Source: Sphaerolaimus hirsutus (lineage: Eukaryota; Nematoda; Chromadorea; Monhysterida; Sphaerolaimidae). From it: a stretch of DNA of 64,000 bases. Within the stretch, counting starts at the first letter, position 1; each line of letters starts with the position of its first letter. Positions 25,881-37,660 of this stretch are shown here, piece by piece. Where the stretch lies: the NCBI GenBank assembly GCA_964036195.1, contig OZ038457.1, positions 20,797,147-20,861,146 on the forward strand. The letters are read 5' to 3'. Below the pieces are notes generated by a model. It did not search any database and was not told where the DNA came from. It saw only the letters and a program-made list of their open reading frames with translations. The position numbers were made by a program, and so were the translations under genes.

Positions 25881-28800
25881 GGGGCCAGATTTAATTCTCG
25901 TGTAATGCGCCCTACATGCATGTAATGCGCCCGAAATCGGGCAGCCTCCCTACAGATTGTTTACGGTTGACCGACATGCATGCACCGCCCGAAAACGCAA
26001 TTCAATTGCGTGTCGGGAGGTGCGATTCGGGTGTAGGGCATAGCTGCAATTTGTCAGAATAAAAATAATAAAAATACAAAAAAGAAAAAAGAAAATGGAA
26101 AATATAAAAATACAAAAAAGAAAATGCAGAGAAATAAGAAAGAAAAAACATGAATAACAATCACACAGTATACTCGGCGGACATCACACTTATTATGGCA
26201 ACCTACCGTACCCCATCTGGATAATGAACCAAAAATTAGACATTTTTTTCATCATAACATTTCGTTTTTACTATGGAATAATTGATTACGAAATTTATCA
26301 CAAGATTTTATTCATAAATTTATCATAGGATTCTGCGCGAAGTATGCGCTCCACTCGGTATAATACTATTATTTATTGATCGGTTTTTGCAACATAAGAC
26401 TGATCGGACTAGGTATAAACTGGTGGAAAATATAAATGGGAAAATCACTTAATTGTATTTTACAAATCCCACATGCAAGCTGTTAGGCTTTCATCTTGTG
26501 TGAGGGTGCCCCCCAAGTATTTACTATATATACCCTAGGGGACAACCCCCTCGGTCCACCATTGATGCAGAAAAAAATTTTTCATGTTTTTTTTCTGGCA
26601 AATATAAATGGGACTTCCATACAAATTTTTGTTCCTGATGAAACAAAAATTTGTGATCAATTTTTTTCTGGACATTTGAGACCAAAAAGTTTTTTTTGAC
26701 ATTGGTAGATTGTAATTATGTGCAACTTTTCTACCCAGTCAGAACCCGTGGAAGCCCCACACAATGGTGGCGTTGTTGATCAAACATGAATTTTTTTTGG
26801 AGAAAAACGTAGGTTTTAAAAGTGAACAATCCACTATCCCAAGCTATTCATGGAGGACATGGGGACCAGAATTGGCTTGTTTGGTGTCAGGGGCAACATA
26901 CGGCTGCTCCTGGGCTCCATTTTTGCATTCAAGTATTTTTTATAGCCAATGATAAAAATGGCCCTGCGTAGAGGGGGCACTCACCTGACAGCGTGTCTGG
27001 CGCCTGCAGTGTCTTGATGCAAATGACAAAATACTTGTGCCCATCCAATGTGGACAGTACTTATTTGATAAAAACCTATAGGGGCCAATGGGCAATGTGC
27101 CCTGTATCTAGTGTGACTGGGATAAACAAATGAAGAGGTCATGCCCAGAAAATTGAAAATCAAAGTTTTTCAATCACAACTACAATTTTGATAATCACAA
27201 AGTTTAAAATCATTGTTGTCATGTTTTTGTGGTCCATGCCTGCTTGCTGGGGGCAAGTTTTGTGCGTGTGAGTGGACCAGGGGCGAAATTATACCCCCAA
27301 CTTACCAGCAGTCAAAACATGGCTGTGGGAAAGCCATAAGTAATTTTTATTTTATTTGAAAAGGACCCAACACAAGTGCATTCATTGCTTGTGTTGGCAG
27401 CACACAAAAAAATTGGCTGTGCACTTTACTGCAGCTGTATTTTGTGTGTTTTTTGAAAATTCCCATTTACATTTGCTGAAGAAAAAATTTGGAAAAAAAC
27501 ATTCATCAATCTGTAGCAGCAGAACAGGGGGGTGCCAGGGGGTGCCACTTGGCATATATGTAGGCAAATGTTGTGGGCAGCCCCACATCAAATGGCAGCC
27601 ATATTGGGCTGCACGTTTCCCTGTGAGATAGTTATGAAAAATGAGGTACCTGATTTCCCATTTATATTTGCCTCCAGTTTACGACTATGCGCGTGATGCT
27701 TTAACGAGAATTCTACCGTAGTTTGACGAATAAACTCATGTGATTTATAATTACATATCATAGTAACCAATAATAAAAACAATGTAATGTGATGAAAAAT
27801 ATTACAAAAATGTTGATTTGTTCAGATGAGATATGGTAGACATATTGACTGTGGCACATTCAGTAGATGATCTTCCTTTTGCCTCTGTATTACATAAATA
27901 TTTATGTAGCCAGTGTTGTGAACACTGGGTGTGTGTTTTTAAAACAGTTTGTGCCTAAATATGACCACTTGCTTTCATACACCACACACACACACTGCCT
28001 GCCTGCCATTTGAAGTGTCCATTTGGTACATGGTGGCTCAGATTGTTGTGTGCAGAAAAATATCGTCAATTTTTAAAATTCTATGAGTATAATAAATATT
28101 TGTTTCAGGATCAAACCATATAAACCATATACATACATTAGTTGACATCAAAATTCATGTCAACTGAATTCAGCTAAATATTAGTTTATTATGTGATTTT
28201 ACTTTTCCTATGTGATAAACCATAGTGAAATTTATATTGCGACATGTAATTTTCATTGTTTCTGTTAAGTCTGATGCTTTAAAAATTTGTTTGGTTCTTT
28301 AGTTTCATTCATTTGACACGCATTTGCGATGTCAACTAGTGTGTGTGGGCCGATTCTGAAACATCTATTTATTATACTCATAGAATTTTCATAATTAAAA
28401 AAAATCAACAAAATATTTCTGAATAGAAAATTCTGAACCACCATGTATCAGAATGGCATTTCAGAACATTCACACAGGCAGTAGTGTGTAAAACAAGCAA
28501 ACAGTGGAATTTCCAGGTTTTTTGTTTTTTGGCCAACCTGTATTTGGGGTCGGGCGCTGCCTGCATTGAGATGGGAGGAAAAACGCCTCCAAATCTATCA
28601 TATCAATGAGCTTTAGAATATTTAAGAAAACTTCATAATTTTTTTTTGAAAGTAGGCTTTCTTTATCGTTCCCGACAGCATTTTGCTGTAGGGCAGATTT
28701 TTATTTATTATTTTATTTTGTCGGCCGAGCGCCCGACAAAACGTGAGAATTGAATTTCATATTTGTTTGTAGCGCGCCTTACGCGCATAACTCAGCTATG

Positions 28801-28894
28801 CTTTCTACACGGTTTTGTCGGGCGTGTAGGGAGACGCCTGTAGGGTGTAGTGCATAACTTAAAAATATTTGTAGGGCGAATTAAATCTGGCCCC
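25881..28894. mobile_element. 3-kb inverted-repeat element, GGGGCCAGATTTAAT family
   Basis: The left end is GGGGCCAGATTTAATTC and the right end GAATTAAATCTGGCCCC. Subterminal arms carry repeated GTAGGG and CCCGAC motifs (CGACAAAACG, GGGCAGCCTCCCTACAGA). At least two other inverted-repeat structures lie inside it: about 26415-27678, with ends GGTGGAAAATATAAATGGGA and TCCCATTTATATTTGCC, and 27930-28510. No transposase frame is seen. It abuts a second family member at 28896. Confidence 0.75.
27930..28510. mobile_element. long hairpin nested in the 3-kb element
   Basis: ATTCTATGAGTATAATAAAT at 28077 is complementary to ATTTATTATACTCATAGAAT at about 28367. The complementarity continues outward through CATGGTGGCTCAG / GAACCACCATG and CACTGCCTGCCTGCC / ACAGGCAGTAGTGTG. 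Confidence 0.65.
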
Positions 28895-28895
28895 A

Positions 28896-29528
28896 GGGGC
28901 CAGATTTAATACTCCCTACAGATTTGTAGGGTAGGGCGTACACCCGACATATTTTTTAAAGTTTAGCCGCATCGACGCACATGCACCGAGAGCAAGGAGG
29001 TTCGGCAAATATACAAAACCATCCCTTAAGGTTGCCGATATTGCAATATGACATATATCACTTCGATTTTGGCCCGGAAATCACGATTTCGTCATTTCTT
29101 GGCCGTCTGCCAATTCGTTTTTTATTTTTTTCTGTCGGGCAGGTTACTCGCATAAGTCGCGCTTTTGTACGCTCGTGCATGCATTTCTTTCTTGTCGCTG
29201 CCCTCATGGTTTCGGTTGCAGACAGTGAACACTAAAAAAGTGACCACCTGACTATACAAAAGCGTGACTTATGCGAGTAACCCGCCCGACAAAATAAAAT
29301 AAAAAACGAATTGGCAGACGGCCAAGAAATGACGAAATCGTGATTTCCGGGCCAAAATCGAAGTGATATACGTCATATTGCAATATCGGCGACCTTAAGG
29401 GATAGTTTCGTGTATTTTACAAACCGCCTTGCTCTCGGTGCATGTGCGTCGATGCGGCTGAACTTTAAAAAATCTATCGGGCGTACGCCCTACCCTACAA
29501 ATCTGTAGGGAGTATTTAATCTGGCCCC
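28896..29528. mobile_element. 633-bp near-perfect fold-back element
   Basis: The element starts GGGGCCAGATTTAATACTCC and ends with its complement ATTTAATCTGGCCCC. The arms are complementary for about 300 bp, including GCACCGAGAGCAAGGAGG against CCGCCTTGCTCTCGGTGC. The centre is a short AT-rich loop near 29215-29245. It is the smallest clean member of the family and has no coding potential. Confidence 0.92.
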
Positions 29529-29615
29529 AGGCGGCCGTTCGTCGGACACTTCAAATAAATAGTAAACTACAAAAAAGCAACCACCACGAAACCCCCAGGG
29601 TCCTCCCAAACCAAC

Positions 29616-32600
29616 AGGCAACGCCTCCACACAAAAGTCACGCAAACCGATCACGGTCATGGCCACGGCCAACTCGACGCTGGGCACGAAGTAGCCGCCC
29701 TCGTAGATGGCGCACACCCTGCCCTTGGTGGACGGGACGGAGGTTTTCAATAGACGCGCAGCGTGCGCGTAGGAGAGGGGAGAGAATAGCATTTCACCCT
29801 GTGAAGGTGGGGGGGTGTTGTGTGATGATTCAATTGTCAAGAACTGCTAATGAATGATAGAGCGAAAAAGATGGCTTGTTTTGGAGGAATCGTATTGAAT
29901 GAAAGCGATGTCGCACACCAGTGCAGTATAGTGGCGCCATGGGACCGGCGTCATTTAATGGCGTCAAACGGCGTTAGCGACATGGCACCATTTTTTCTTG
30001 CACTTTTCCACCACTGTGTGATCACGCCCATCACCATTTTACATCGGATAAAGAATTGTATTGTGGAGATTGTCTTTTAGGTCACAAAATTCTTGACACC
30101 ATTCACATGCGCCACTATTTAGATCACAGGATACATCAGTAGATGCGACATACCCCCGCCCCCCGATGTAACTGCAATAAAAAGCTACTTGAGGGTCTCC
30201 AATGGCAGTGTCGTATCCAGCACTGATAAGGATCAGTTCAGGCTTAAATTCGATCGCAGCTGGCAAAATTAGGTGGTGCAAAATGAACATGAATTCAGCG
30301 TCTCCCATGCCGGTGTGATTTAGTGGCACATTTATAGTGTTTTCTGCAAAATGGAAATGATAAGTATAGATCGGATAAAATACAGGGGTCACCCGTAGAT
30401 CCTGTAAAATGCTCTGTAAACTGACGAGTGTCATACAAAGTGTAAAAAGTAATGTAAAATGTAAAGTGTAAATATCATTAAGCCATCTTCCAGGGCATTT
30501 ACATGACTTTTGACACTTTGCATGACATTTTACATTTTACAGGATCTGCAAGTGGCACCAGATTTCACTGAAACACCAAAACAAACCAGTAACATCCCAA
30601 TTGCTTTCGGGCAAGTTGGGCCAAAAAGTGCCACCGCTGAATCTATGCAAGCTGATCAGCAACAATCGCGGATCACCCTGAAATCAAGTGCTGAATCTTT
30701 ATGTGATACCCCCGCTCTTTGCTTGTTGTGTTACAAGATATCTACTGATCAGTTTGCACACTGTACAAAACGTGCGACCGTATTTTTATGAATAAACTAG
30801 AAAAATTAATTAATTACCAAATTCACCACTACTGAGAGCCAGGGACGTACGCAGCGGGGGCGGGGGGGGGGGCGCCCCCCCCCCGCCCGTTCCCGCAACG
30901 GACACAAAAATATGCCAGGAATGGCACTTCGTGAAGGGATTTTGTACCCACTTAGCAAAAATTTTGCGCGCAAGCTCGCATTTCCGCACCTCACGCTGTA
31001 TATAATTGATTTTGTCCTTCTAGACTGAAATCACCACTACAAATGCCGTCAACGCAGTGCCCGGTACCATAAATTTAACCACATGTAAGTACTATATAGT
31101 ACACGTTGGCGTTGGCGCCAATGCCAATAGGGTCATGCCAATGAATGGCGCAAGCGCCATGGCCCCATTTCGTTCCTACTGGAACAAATTTTAGGGCCCC
31201 CCGGCCCCCCCCCCCGTTCGCTGGACTGCGTATACAATCCGCCCCCCGCTCAAACATCCTGCGTACGTCCCTGATGAGAGCAATGTGATTTGATGAGAAA
31301 AAATTATATATATTTTTTATTGAAATTGGATGGTAGACTTCAATTGAGGGTCACCTCACCATAAACAAAGTAAAATTAGACGAGAAAAAACATCTCCAGC
31401 CCCACACAGTCATCCCCAAAACACCCAAGCAACAACTCACTCTAATCACATACTGAGTGCCCTGGGCAGCATGCACATCCCAGTCCACAATGAGCACACG
31501 CTCGAGCCCGAATTTGTCCACTGCCATTTTGGCACAAATGGCCACGTTGTTGAAAAAGCAAAAGCCACACGAGAGGGTTCAAACGAGATTTTGTCCCGAC
31601 GCAAGGACCTCGGTTACAAAACATGATGGAAACATGTCCGGAAAATACTAGTGGGCGCAAAGACTGGGTGTATGGCAAAGATTGGAATGATTTTATTTGT
31701 GCATCGTATCATCATCATCAAAACTCTGTGTTTGCCATCACGTCGACGGCATCACACCTGGGGGGCACTCCCAGACCCTATAAAAAGCCCTGTAAAATGT
31801 AAAATGTCATACAAAGTGTCAAAAGTCATGGAAAATGCCCTGCAAAATGGCATGAAGTTCCATGACTTTCGACACTCTGCATGACATTTAACATTTCATG
31901 GGTCTGGGAGTGGCACCTGACCAAACTGGCGCCAAGGCCCATTAAAAAACATTGCAGGAAATTACTTGAGTGAGCAAAAGCGCCAGGATCGTTCTAGAGC
32001 TACCGCTTTCAAGCGCTGTCTGAATTTGGACAGCTTTTATTCTGGGACGGTGGCGCTGTCCCTTTTTTTTGACAGGCCACCATGACCTGGCTGTTGCACA
32101 TTTGCCAACTAATAATCAGTTGGACAAATCTCGTTTGAACCCTAGGCACATGGGCGGTCGGCGCTCGCGTGGTGCCCCGGCGGTCGGATGAGTGCAAATG
32201 ACGTTTTGCAGGTGCCCTACACGGATGGACTATTGTAAATATTGTGATTTGATCTAAATTTCGTAACGCCGCATCTGGTGGTGTAAAGGCTAGGTGCTGT
32301 AAACCCAGTGCTAGACACAACAACGGTGCTGGTGCGGTGCCTTTTCAATTTTCAGTGGTGGACTACCGGCGCCGGTGCCGTGCCCTTTTTTGCCGGTACC
32401 CCAAAGTGCCAGGTGCCCTTTCTAAGGGATGCCGCCACGAGGTGCCGGTTCAGTGCGGTGCCATATTCCCGGTGCCTTTAACATCACTAGTCGCATCACA
32501 AAATGCATGACACATTCTGACACAAGTCAACAAATTCAAGCCGAGCTCAAACGAACATTCAGAACAGAGGCGCAGGCTTCAATAGCACAGCCAGCGCTAA

Positions 32601-33177
32601 GGAGGGCGCAATCGTATGTGTCATGGTGGATGTAAACGTCTTCTAGTTGCTGACTTATTTCGCGTAATTCCAGCTCGTTCTTTCCCGCAGTCGATGACAG
32701 AAACCTGAAAAATGGTTGAATAGAATAGACAGGAGCGGTGAGCAGCTGTAACATGTGGATAGAATATAGATATGCCTTGCGGCTGGATTATAAAAAAAAC
32801 TTCCCATGACTGCATAGATGTAAAGATATTATAAACTTTTCCATCATCTGGCCAGGCGATCACTGTTTCCGTAGTGTGCACATGCGCGCACCAAAAAGCA
32901 AACAAAATGGATGCAAAATGGACAGCACTGGAACTTTCACATGAACCTAAAAAGTTGAAACAGTATAGAAGGTCCCTTCACTACCTACCAAACACACGAC
33001 CCACACAAAAACCCAGCACACGCATTTAGAAAAACAGCATGCCCACCTGACATACTCCTCCGTGTGCACCAGCGTCAACTCAGCGGGCAGTGCCCTGCGA
33101 GACTGCAAATGCACGGCGCCTTTCAACAGATCGTGCTGTTGCAGAAGTGCCAGTGGTCGCGACAGACGATCGGGGGT
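29616..33177 (-). CDS. class II (HDAC6/HDAC10-like) histone deacetylase, interrupted exon
   Basis: Zn-dependent lysine deacetylase catalytic domain on the minus strand. Exons: 33047-33177 (LVHTEEYVR), 32557-32704 (YIHHDTYDC), 32145-32216 ([13 protein letters not shown]), 31441-31571 ([26 protein letters not shown]), 30587-30677 ([20 protein letters not shown]), 30189-30343 ([12 protein letters not shown]) and 29616-29798 (AIYEGGYF). The active-site His pair, the Zn ligands Asp and His of DWDVH, the Asp of GYD and the GGY tyrosine are present. The usual HHGxGTQ is HAAQGTQ, an unusual substitution beside the Zn ligand. The segment RPPGHHA..GFCFFNN is continuous coding in the family, but here a 573-bp element (31572-32144) splits it with no AG acceptor next to the element. 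The gene is therefore broken or relies on non-canonical splicing. Upstream exons are uncertain. Confidence 0.88.
30388..30556. mobile_element. palindromic MITE, family A, in a deacetylase intron
   Basis: The arms TAGATCCTGTAAAATGCTCT and CATTTTACAGGATCTGCAAG face each other. It lies in the 243-bp intron 30344-30586 and fills most of it. Confidence 0.75.
30838..31275. mobile_element. inverted-repeat element in a deacetylase intron
   Basis: The ends show AGGGACGTACGCAGCGGGGG (left) and the complementary CATCCTGCGTACGTCCCT (right). Inside are C-runs and a core with TTTTGCGCGCAAGCTCGCAT, related to the core shared by several other families. Confidence 0.7.
31572..32144. mobile_element. hAT-like element inside the deacetylase catalytic exon
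   Basis: Termini are AGGGTTCAAACGAGATTTTG and CAAATCTCGTTTGAACCCTA. The flanks GCCACACG (31564-31571) and GGCACATG (32145-32152) match at 6 of 8 positions, consistent with a diverged 8-bp target duplication. Removing the element plus one flank restores the codons for PCGFCFF. A family A palindrome (31765-31917) is nested inside it. The terminus matches the family at 47277 and 50614. Confidence 0.85.
31765..31917. mobile_element. palindromic MITE, family A, nested
   Basis: The element runs from GGGGGCACTCCCAGACCC to GGTCTGGGAGTGGCACCTG within the element 31572-32144. Confidence 0.85.
32315..32490. repeat. GGTGCC minisatellite element, copy 3
   Basis: Short arrays of GGTGCTGGTGCGGTGCC variants end at GGTGCCTTTAACATCACTAG, the same edge as the copy at 1515-1735. 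It lies in the deacetylase intron 32217-32556. Confidence 0.7.
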
Positions 33178-33469
33178 CTTTAGGAGTTGTTTGAAGACGA
33201 TTAAAAGTGATGGAAACACGACACGACGTAATGTAAAATGCACTGTAGAATGGCCAATGGGGCATGACATGATACATTTTACAGGGTCTGAGAGTGCCTC
33301 ATGGTACTATTTAGGTGAACCCCTACACCACGTAAGCTGCTTGGCGCCTGATAGAAAACATTTTATTTGGTAAGTTTACAATCAAATTCTCTGAAAAACG
33401 TTCACTAGGGCTGGGAACGTGTGCAGCAGCGAATATTACGTACACGATATTGTGGCCACACCAGTACAC

Positions 33470-34510
33470 TAGGGCTCGAACTCGACTCGACTTGACTCGA
33501 CTGACTCGTGACTCGAGGGTAAAATGGGGTGCCAACTAGGGTGGCAGAATTTACCGTACCGTACCGTACCGCATTTTTGGAAAATTTACCGTACCGTACT
33601 GTACCGTTTACCGCACTTTTAGAAATTTACCGTACCGTACCGTACCGCGTACGGCATTTTTTAAAATTTACCGTACCGTACCGCGTACCTCACTCATTTA
33701 CCGCAGAAAATGCGGTCAATTTGACTCAGATTGACCTTAAAAATTCACCTTAAAATTGACTTTAAGATGTGGTGTTCTGCAAATTTTTTGCGCGCAAGCG
33801 CGCAAATTTGACAACATTGTTTGGACTGATTTGAAACCCTTCCATTTCCACATGCAATATTGCTGTAACTCTTCATTTACATTAGTATAATGTGTTTTTA
33901 AAATCAAGCCATGTGCTTCAAATCGCACTGTAGTTGTTTTACATCATCCTCAATGTTTTGAGCTTATTTGTTGTAGGTACATATGCATGCACTTAGATAC
34001 TTTTTACCATTTTCACCCACTTAGCAATTTTTCACCCACTTTGTGCAATTTTTCTCCATTTCTTCCTTCTTAACCTTAAAAAGCCTATATATTGAGCCAC
34101 TGCATTGTGGTTAATGTAATTCTATGTTATCACACTGTTATTGTGTTCTAAAGTCCATTAACACATTGCATAATTCAATTTTCTGTCAATTCATGAAGTA
34201 AAAGTTGTCTGTAGTCCGACATTGGTACATTTCTGACAAGCGAAAATTTACCGCACCGTACCGTACCGCGAACCGCACTTTTCAGATTTACTGTACCGTA
34301 CCGTTTACCACAAAATTGAAGATTTACCGTACCGTACCGTTTACCGCAAAAGAGAAAATTTACCGTACCGTACGGTTTACCGCAAGGCCGTACCGTCTGC
34401 CACCCTAGTGCCGACTCGACTCGACTGACTCGACCGGAAAAATATGGCCCTGACTCGAGACTCGAGGTTTTTGCCCAACTCGACTTGAAAATTCAGCAAA
34501 TTTCGAGTCA
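33470..34510. mobile_element. CGACT-repeat element split by a hAT-like insertion
   Basis: Arrays of CGACTCGACTTGACTCGACT-type units at 33478-33515 and 34411-34510 flank a second element (33537-34407). The left edge may be AGGGCTCGAACTCGACTCGA at 33471. The right edge was not located. Confidence 0.55.
33537..34407. mobile_element. hAT-like element, TAGGGTGGCAG family, nested
   Basis: Termini are TAGGGTGGCAG and CTGCCACCCTA. The flanks GTGCCAAC and GTGCCGAC differ at one of 8 bases. Subterminal arrays of TTTACCGTACCGTACCG lie in inverted orientation. The core holds TTGCGCGCAAGCGCGCAA, also found in the TAGGGTTGG family. Confidence 0.9.
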
Positions 34511-34929
34511 GGGTTTCCCATTGAATCATATCAAAAATATCAATTTTAATGACTTTTAAACATATTTTTCAAAAATTTTGCGATCAAGCGCGCATTTCCG
34601 CACCTTTTTTTAGTGAAAACGAAAAAACCGTATGATTTAGTCAGTGTCTCGCGCTTCTGTGATGGGTGAAAAAAGAACACGAATCAAAAACGCACTTCAA
34701 TGTGCTCCGGGTCGAAAAGTGACTCGTGGCGCAGCATTAGACTGTCCGTCACAAAGCCAAAAGGTTCGCTCATAGTTAGCTGTTTAATTGACTGGCTTAA
34801 TCTGAGTTTCCAAGTTTCTTTGCCTTCGTTTCGAGTTAATGTTCACGGAAATTGATGCGCGTAAAACAGTAATTAGTTTTATTGATTTAAAGTTAATTAA
34901 ATACATAAATATTTATGCTATTGATAAGT

Positions 34930-36355
34930 GACTTAGCATTGAAAAAAACGACCAATTTTGAGAAAATATAATTAAATATTATCTCAGAAAATCTCTCAAG
35001 AAAAAAATATAATTAAATCTCTTGGGTCATTTTCGAAAATATAATTAAATCTCTGAGAAAATCTCTTGCAGTTCAAAAAAATCTCATAAAATCTCTCAAC
35101 TTAAAGTATGATTTAATCGATATTTCACGGTGTTTGAACCATTGAGAGTAGATATTAAGCACATTATGTGTTATTTAACCTTTTCATTCATAATATGATA
35201 ACAGCATATTGTCTACTGATGGCACACTTTGTACTACCATGTATATTTCATATCTGAATAATCAACAAAAAGCTGGTTTAGGCACATTTTTCCTTATAGT
35301 AGAATACATTACTTTCACATGTGGTGATCCCTACAGAAGTTATCAGATGACTTTTTCACCAAAATTTGGTAACTATATTTCCATAGCATGCTGTCAACTT
35401 GTTATATGTTAAAACGGCTAGAACCCAGTGCCATAAGTTTACCCGTTGCACAAGTAGCATCCAGTGCCGATGTAGACCCGGTGCGTGGAGACAGCCCTGT
35501 ACTTGAGGACTGGGTCTTCATGGGACTGCAGGGGTTCAGTATGGTCAGGGGTCTCCTAGGGGGGGGGGGCTGGGGGGGGCTGCCCTTTTATACCTTTTTA
35601 TAGTTTTTCACCTTCAAAATCGTGCTATCCAGCTATATGCATGGTTATATGCCTGTTTTTAGCCATTTTAAACCTAGTTTTAGCCACTTTTCACAGATTA
35701 TTAGCGATTTTTTCCCCTTTCGGCTTTCTATGCACTGAAAAAGCCTAATTATTTTGCCCCGGCGAGCCCCCCCCCCAGAAATTGTTTTCAGCTATCTATC
35801 CCTCGGGAGGAGCGATTTGCTATCCATCCAGCCCCCGCGAGGGCCAAAATCTTGGAAACCCCTAGGTATGGTCCAGGGGTTAAAACATATTAACGTTTAC
35901 TCAAAAATTCATATACTTGAGTACAAAGTAAATGCATCTAACATTCCTCTGAAAAAGTACCAGTACTTTCTTTTATGTATACTTCTTGAAAGTACTTGAG
36001 AGTACAGAAAATATATTTCAGATAACTTTTTTATTGGCTCTTTCATGCCATAGAACAGAAAAAGGGGAGGAAAAACTACAAATAGGAGGAAAAAAGCCAA
36101 AAATGGGTATATAAGCAAATATATAGTTAAAATAGATGAAAATTGGTAAAAAAACACATGAACTAGTGAATTGGAAGGTGAAAATGGACAAATATAGAGA
36201 TTTTCTGAGAGAGATTTTCTCAATCAGGAGAAAATATAATTAAATCTCTCTGGAAAACCATGGAAAAAATATAAATCTCAGAAAATCTTATATTTTCTGA
36301 GATTTTCTGAGATTTTTTAAATATAAATCTCCCAGAGATTTTTTCAATGCTAAGT
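34930..36355. mobile_element. 1.4-kb element with CTTAGCATTG ends
   Basis: ACTTAGCATTGAAAAAA at the left and its complement TTTTTTCAATGCTAAGT at the right. Near each end is a repeated AGAAAATATAATTAAATCTC-type motif, in opposite orientations. The interior (35400-35880) includes GTAGACCCGGTGC and CTACTTGTGCACC-like sequence that recurs at 52620-52960. The last 72 bp are duplicated at 40192. Confidence 0.7.
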
Positions 36356-36829
36356 GACATACGCTTATCATGCATTTTACGCTTGCACATGTCTAAGCTA
36401 CTGATAACAGAATTTCTTGATGGTAAATAAAAGCGGAAGAAGTGACCATTCATTCACTGGATTTTTTAGTAAAGAGAAAAATTTAAAAGATCCAACCGTT
36501 GATCACATTATATGTACATATTTAACCAAAATCGTAGATATATACATCCAAGTAGGTAAATATGGCAACTAGAAATGAAACGATATGTAATCAAACTTGA
36601 TCATTGGCGCTGTCATGGATTAATTACATCAATCCGTCTGTAAAAATACCGTATTTCCTCGAAATACCTCAAGGGGGTTTATTATTTCGCCAGCTAAATT
36701 TGCGGGACGGGGGTTATTTCAAGGGGAGTTGATTATTTCGCCAGAATTACCATTCAAGTTCATGACCAATTTTTTGCATGAACACAACTAAGGTAACGAA
36801 ATTGCAACAAATGGGGCCAATCAGTGTAA
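36284..36829. repeat. 546-bp direct repeat, left copy
   Basis: Identical to 40192-40737 except for one noticed substitution (TTGGCGC against TTCGCGC near 36605/40513). It spans the last 72 bp of the CTTAGCATTG element, about 300 bp of unique DNA and a partial ACCGTATTTCC element, so it is host sequence. The repeats frame the Penelope-like element. Confidence 0.97.
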
Positions 36830-36860
36830 TAGATAAAATTGAGTAAAAGTGCATATTTAC

Positions 36861-36899
36861 CTTTCATATCCACAAAAATTGTTGAAAACGTCCGTCCTT
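36861..36899 (-). CDS. possible 39-bp exon
   Basis: It is bordered by TTATTTCAG and GAAAG|gtaaat. Joined in phase 0 to the exon 37158-37268 it reads KDGRFQQFLWI then stops at TGA, so either the gene encodes a peptide of about 49 residues or this exon is not used. Confidence 0.25.
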
Positions 36900-37157
36900 C
36901 TGAAATAATGCAAAATTACAATGAGTAAGAGCGACGTGATAAGGTTGAAGGGAGGGGTAGAGTCCCAGGGGGTGGAGCCGAAACCCAAAAGCACCAGAAC
37001 GTAACAGTCAACATACAAATGCGGCCAATCCTGGTTTCGATCCTCAAGCCAGACCAAGGATTGCCATACCCCTGCCTAGCACTGGATCTCGTCAGTGGTC
37101 AAGTGCTAGGCACTTAAAAAGGATACCCCCCGCCCCCTCTCATTTCACCCAACTCAC

Positions 37158-37268
37158 AGTCTTTTTATCATCCTTCTTGGTGGCGCTGGGCTTTTTCGCT
37201 GGCTGCTCCTTCCTTTGTGTCGGTTCGGGCGTGCCTTTTTCTGCCGCGGTGGGATTCGAGTCGCTCAT
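37158..37268 (-). CDS. first coding exon, Lys/Pro-rich N-terminus
   Basis: The minus-strand ATG at 37268 opens a 37-codon exon (MSDSNPTAAEKGTPEPTQ, then a Lys-rich run ending KKDDKKT) that closes at a strong gtgagt donor. Codon use and the donor look genuine. It may be the 5' exon of the deacetylase gene, whose next recognised exon starts 4 kb downstream, or of a separate short gene. It sits between the retroelement coding region and the left 546-bp repeat. Confidence 0.45.
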
Positions 37269-37660
37269 TGTAAATGCCAATTAGCACGTAGAAAAGGAAA
37301 AGCTGTGAGTGAGGGGTTTATGCCAATGTAAGGGGTTCGTAGATGGAAGCGTCAACGAGCCGTATTTACTGTCACAGAAAATACGGAAAAATCAAGAAAA
37401 AATCTTTTTAGAATATTCAGTGAAAATTCAAAATGCAGCGATTTTGAATTTACCGCGCGCTCATTTATATCGATTTTTCGTGCCTTGATAATCAGGGTAG
37501 ATATTTACGAAAAATCAAAATTGCTCTTTAGGCGTGGAATTCACTTTCAGACAAAAGAAAAACAACAAAAGGCTAGAGAGAAGAGGTTTTTTAGGGGTAC
37601 AGAACTGTAACTGCTCCAAAAAAACCAAAGGAATTGTAAAAAAGCGAATTTTTGTAGGAG

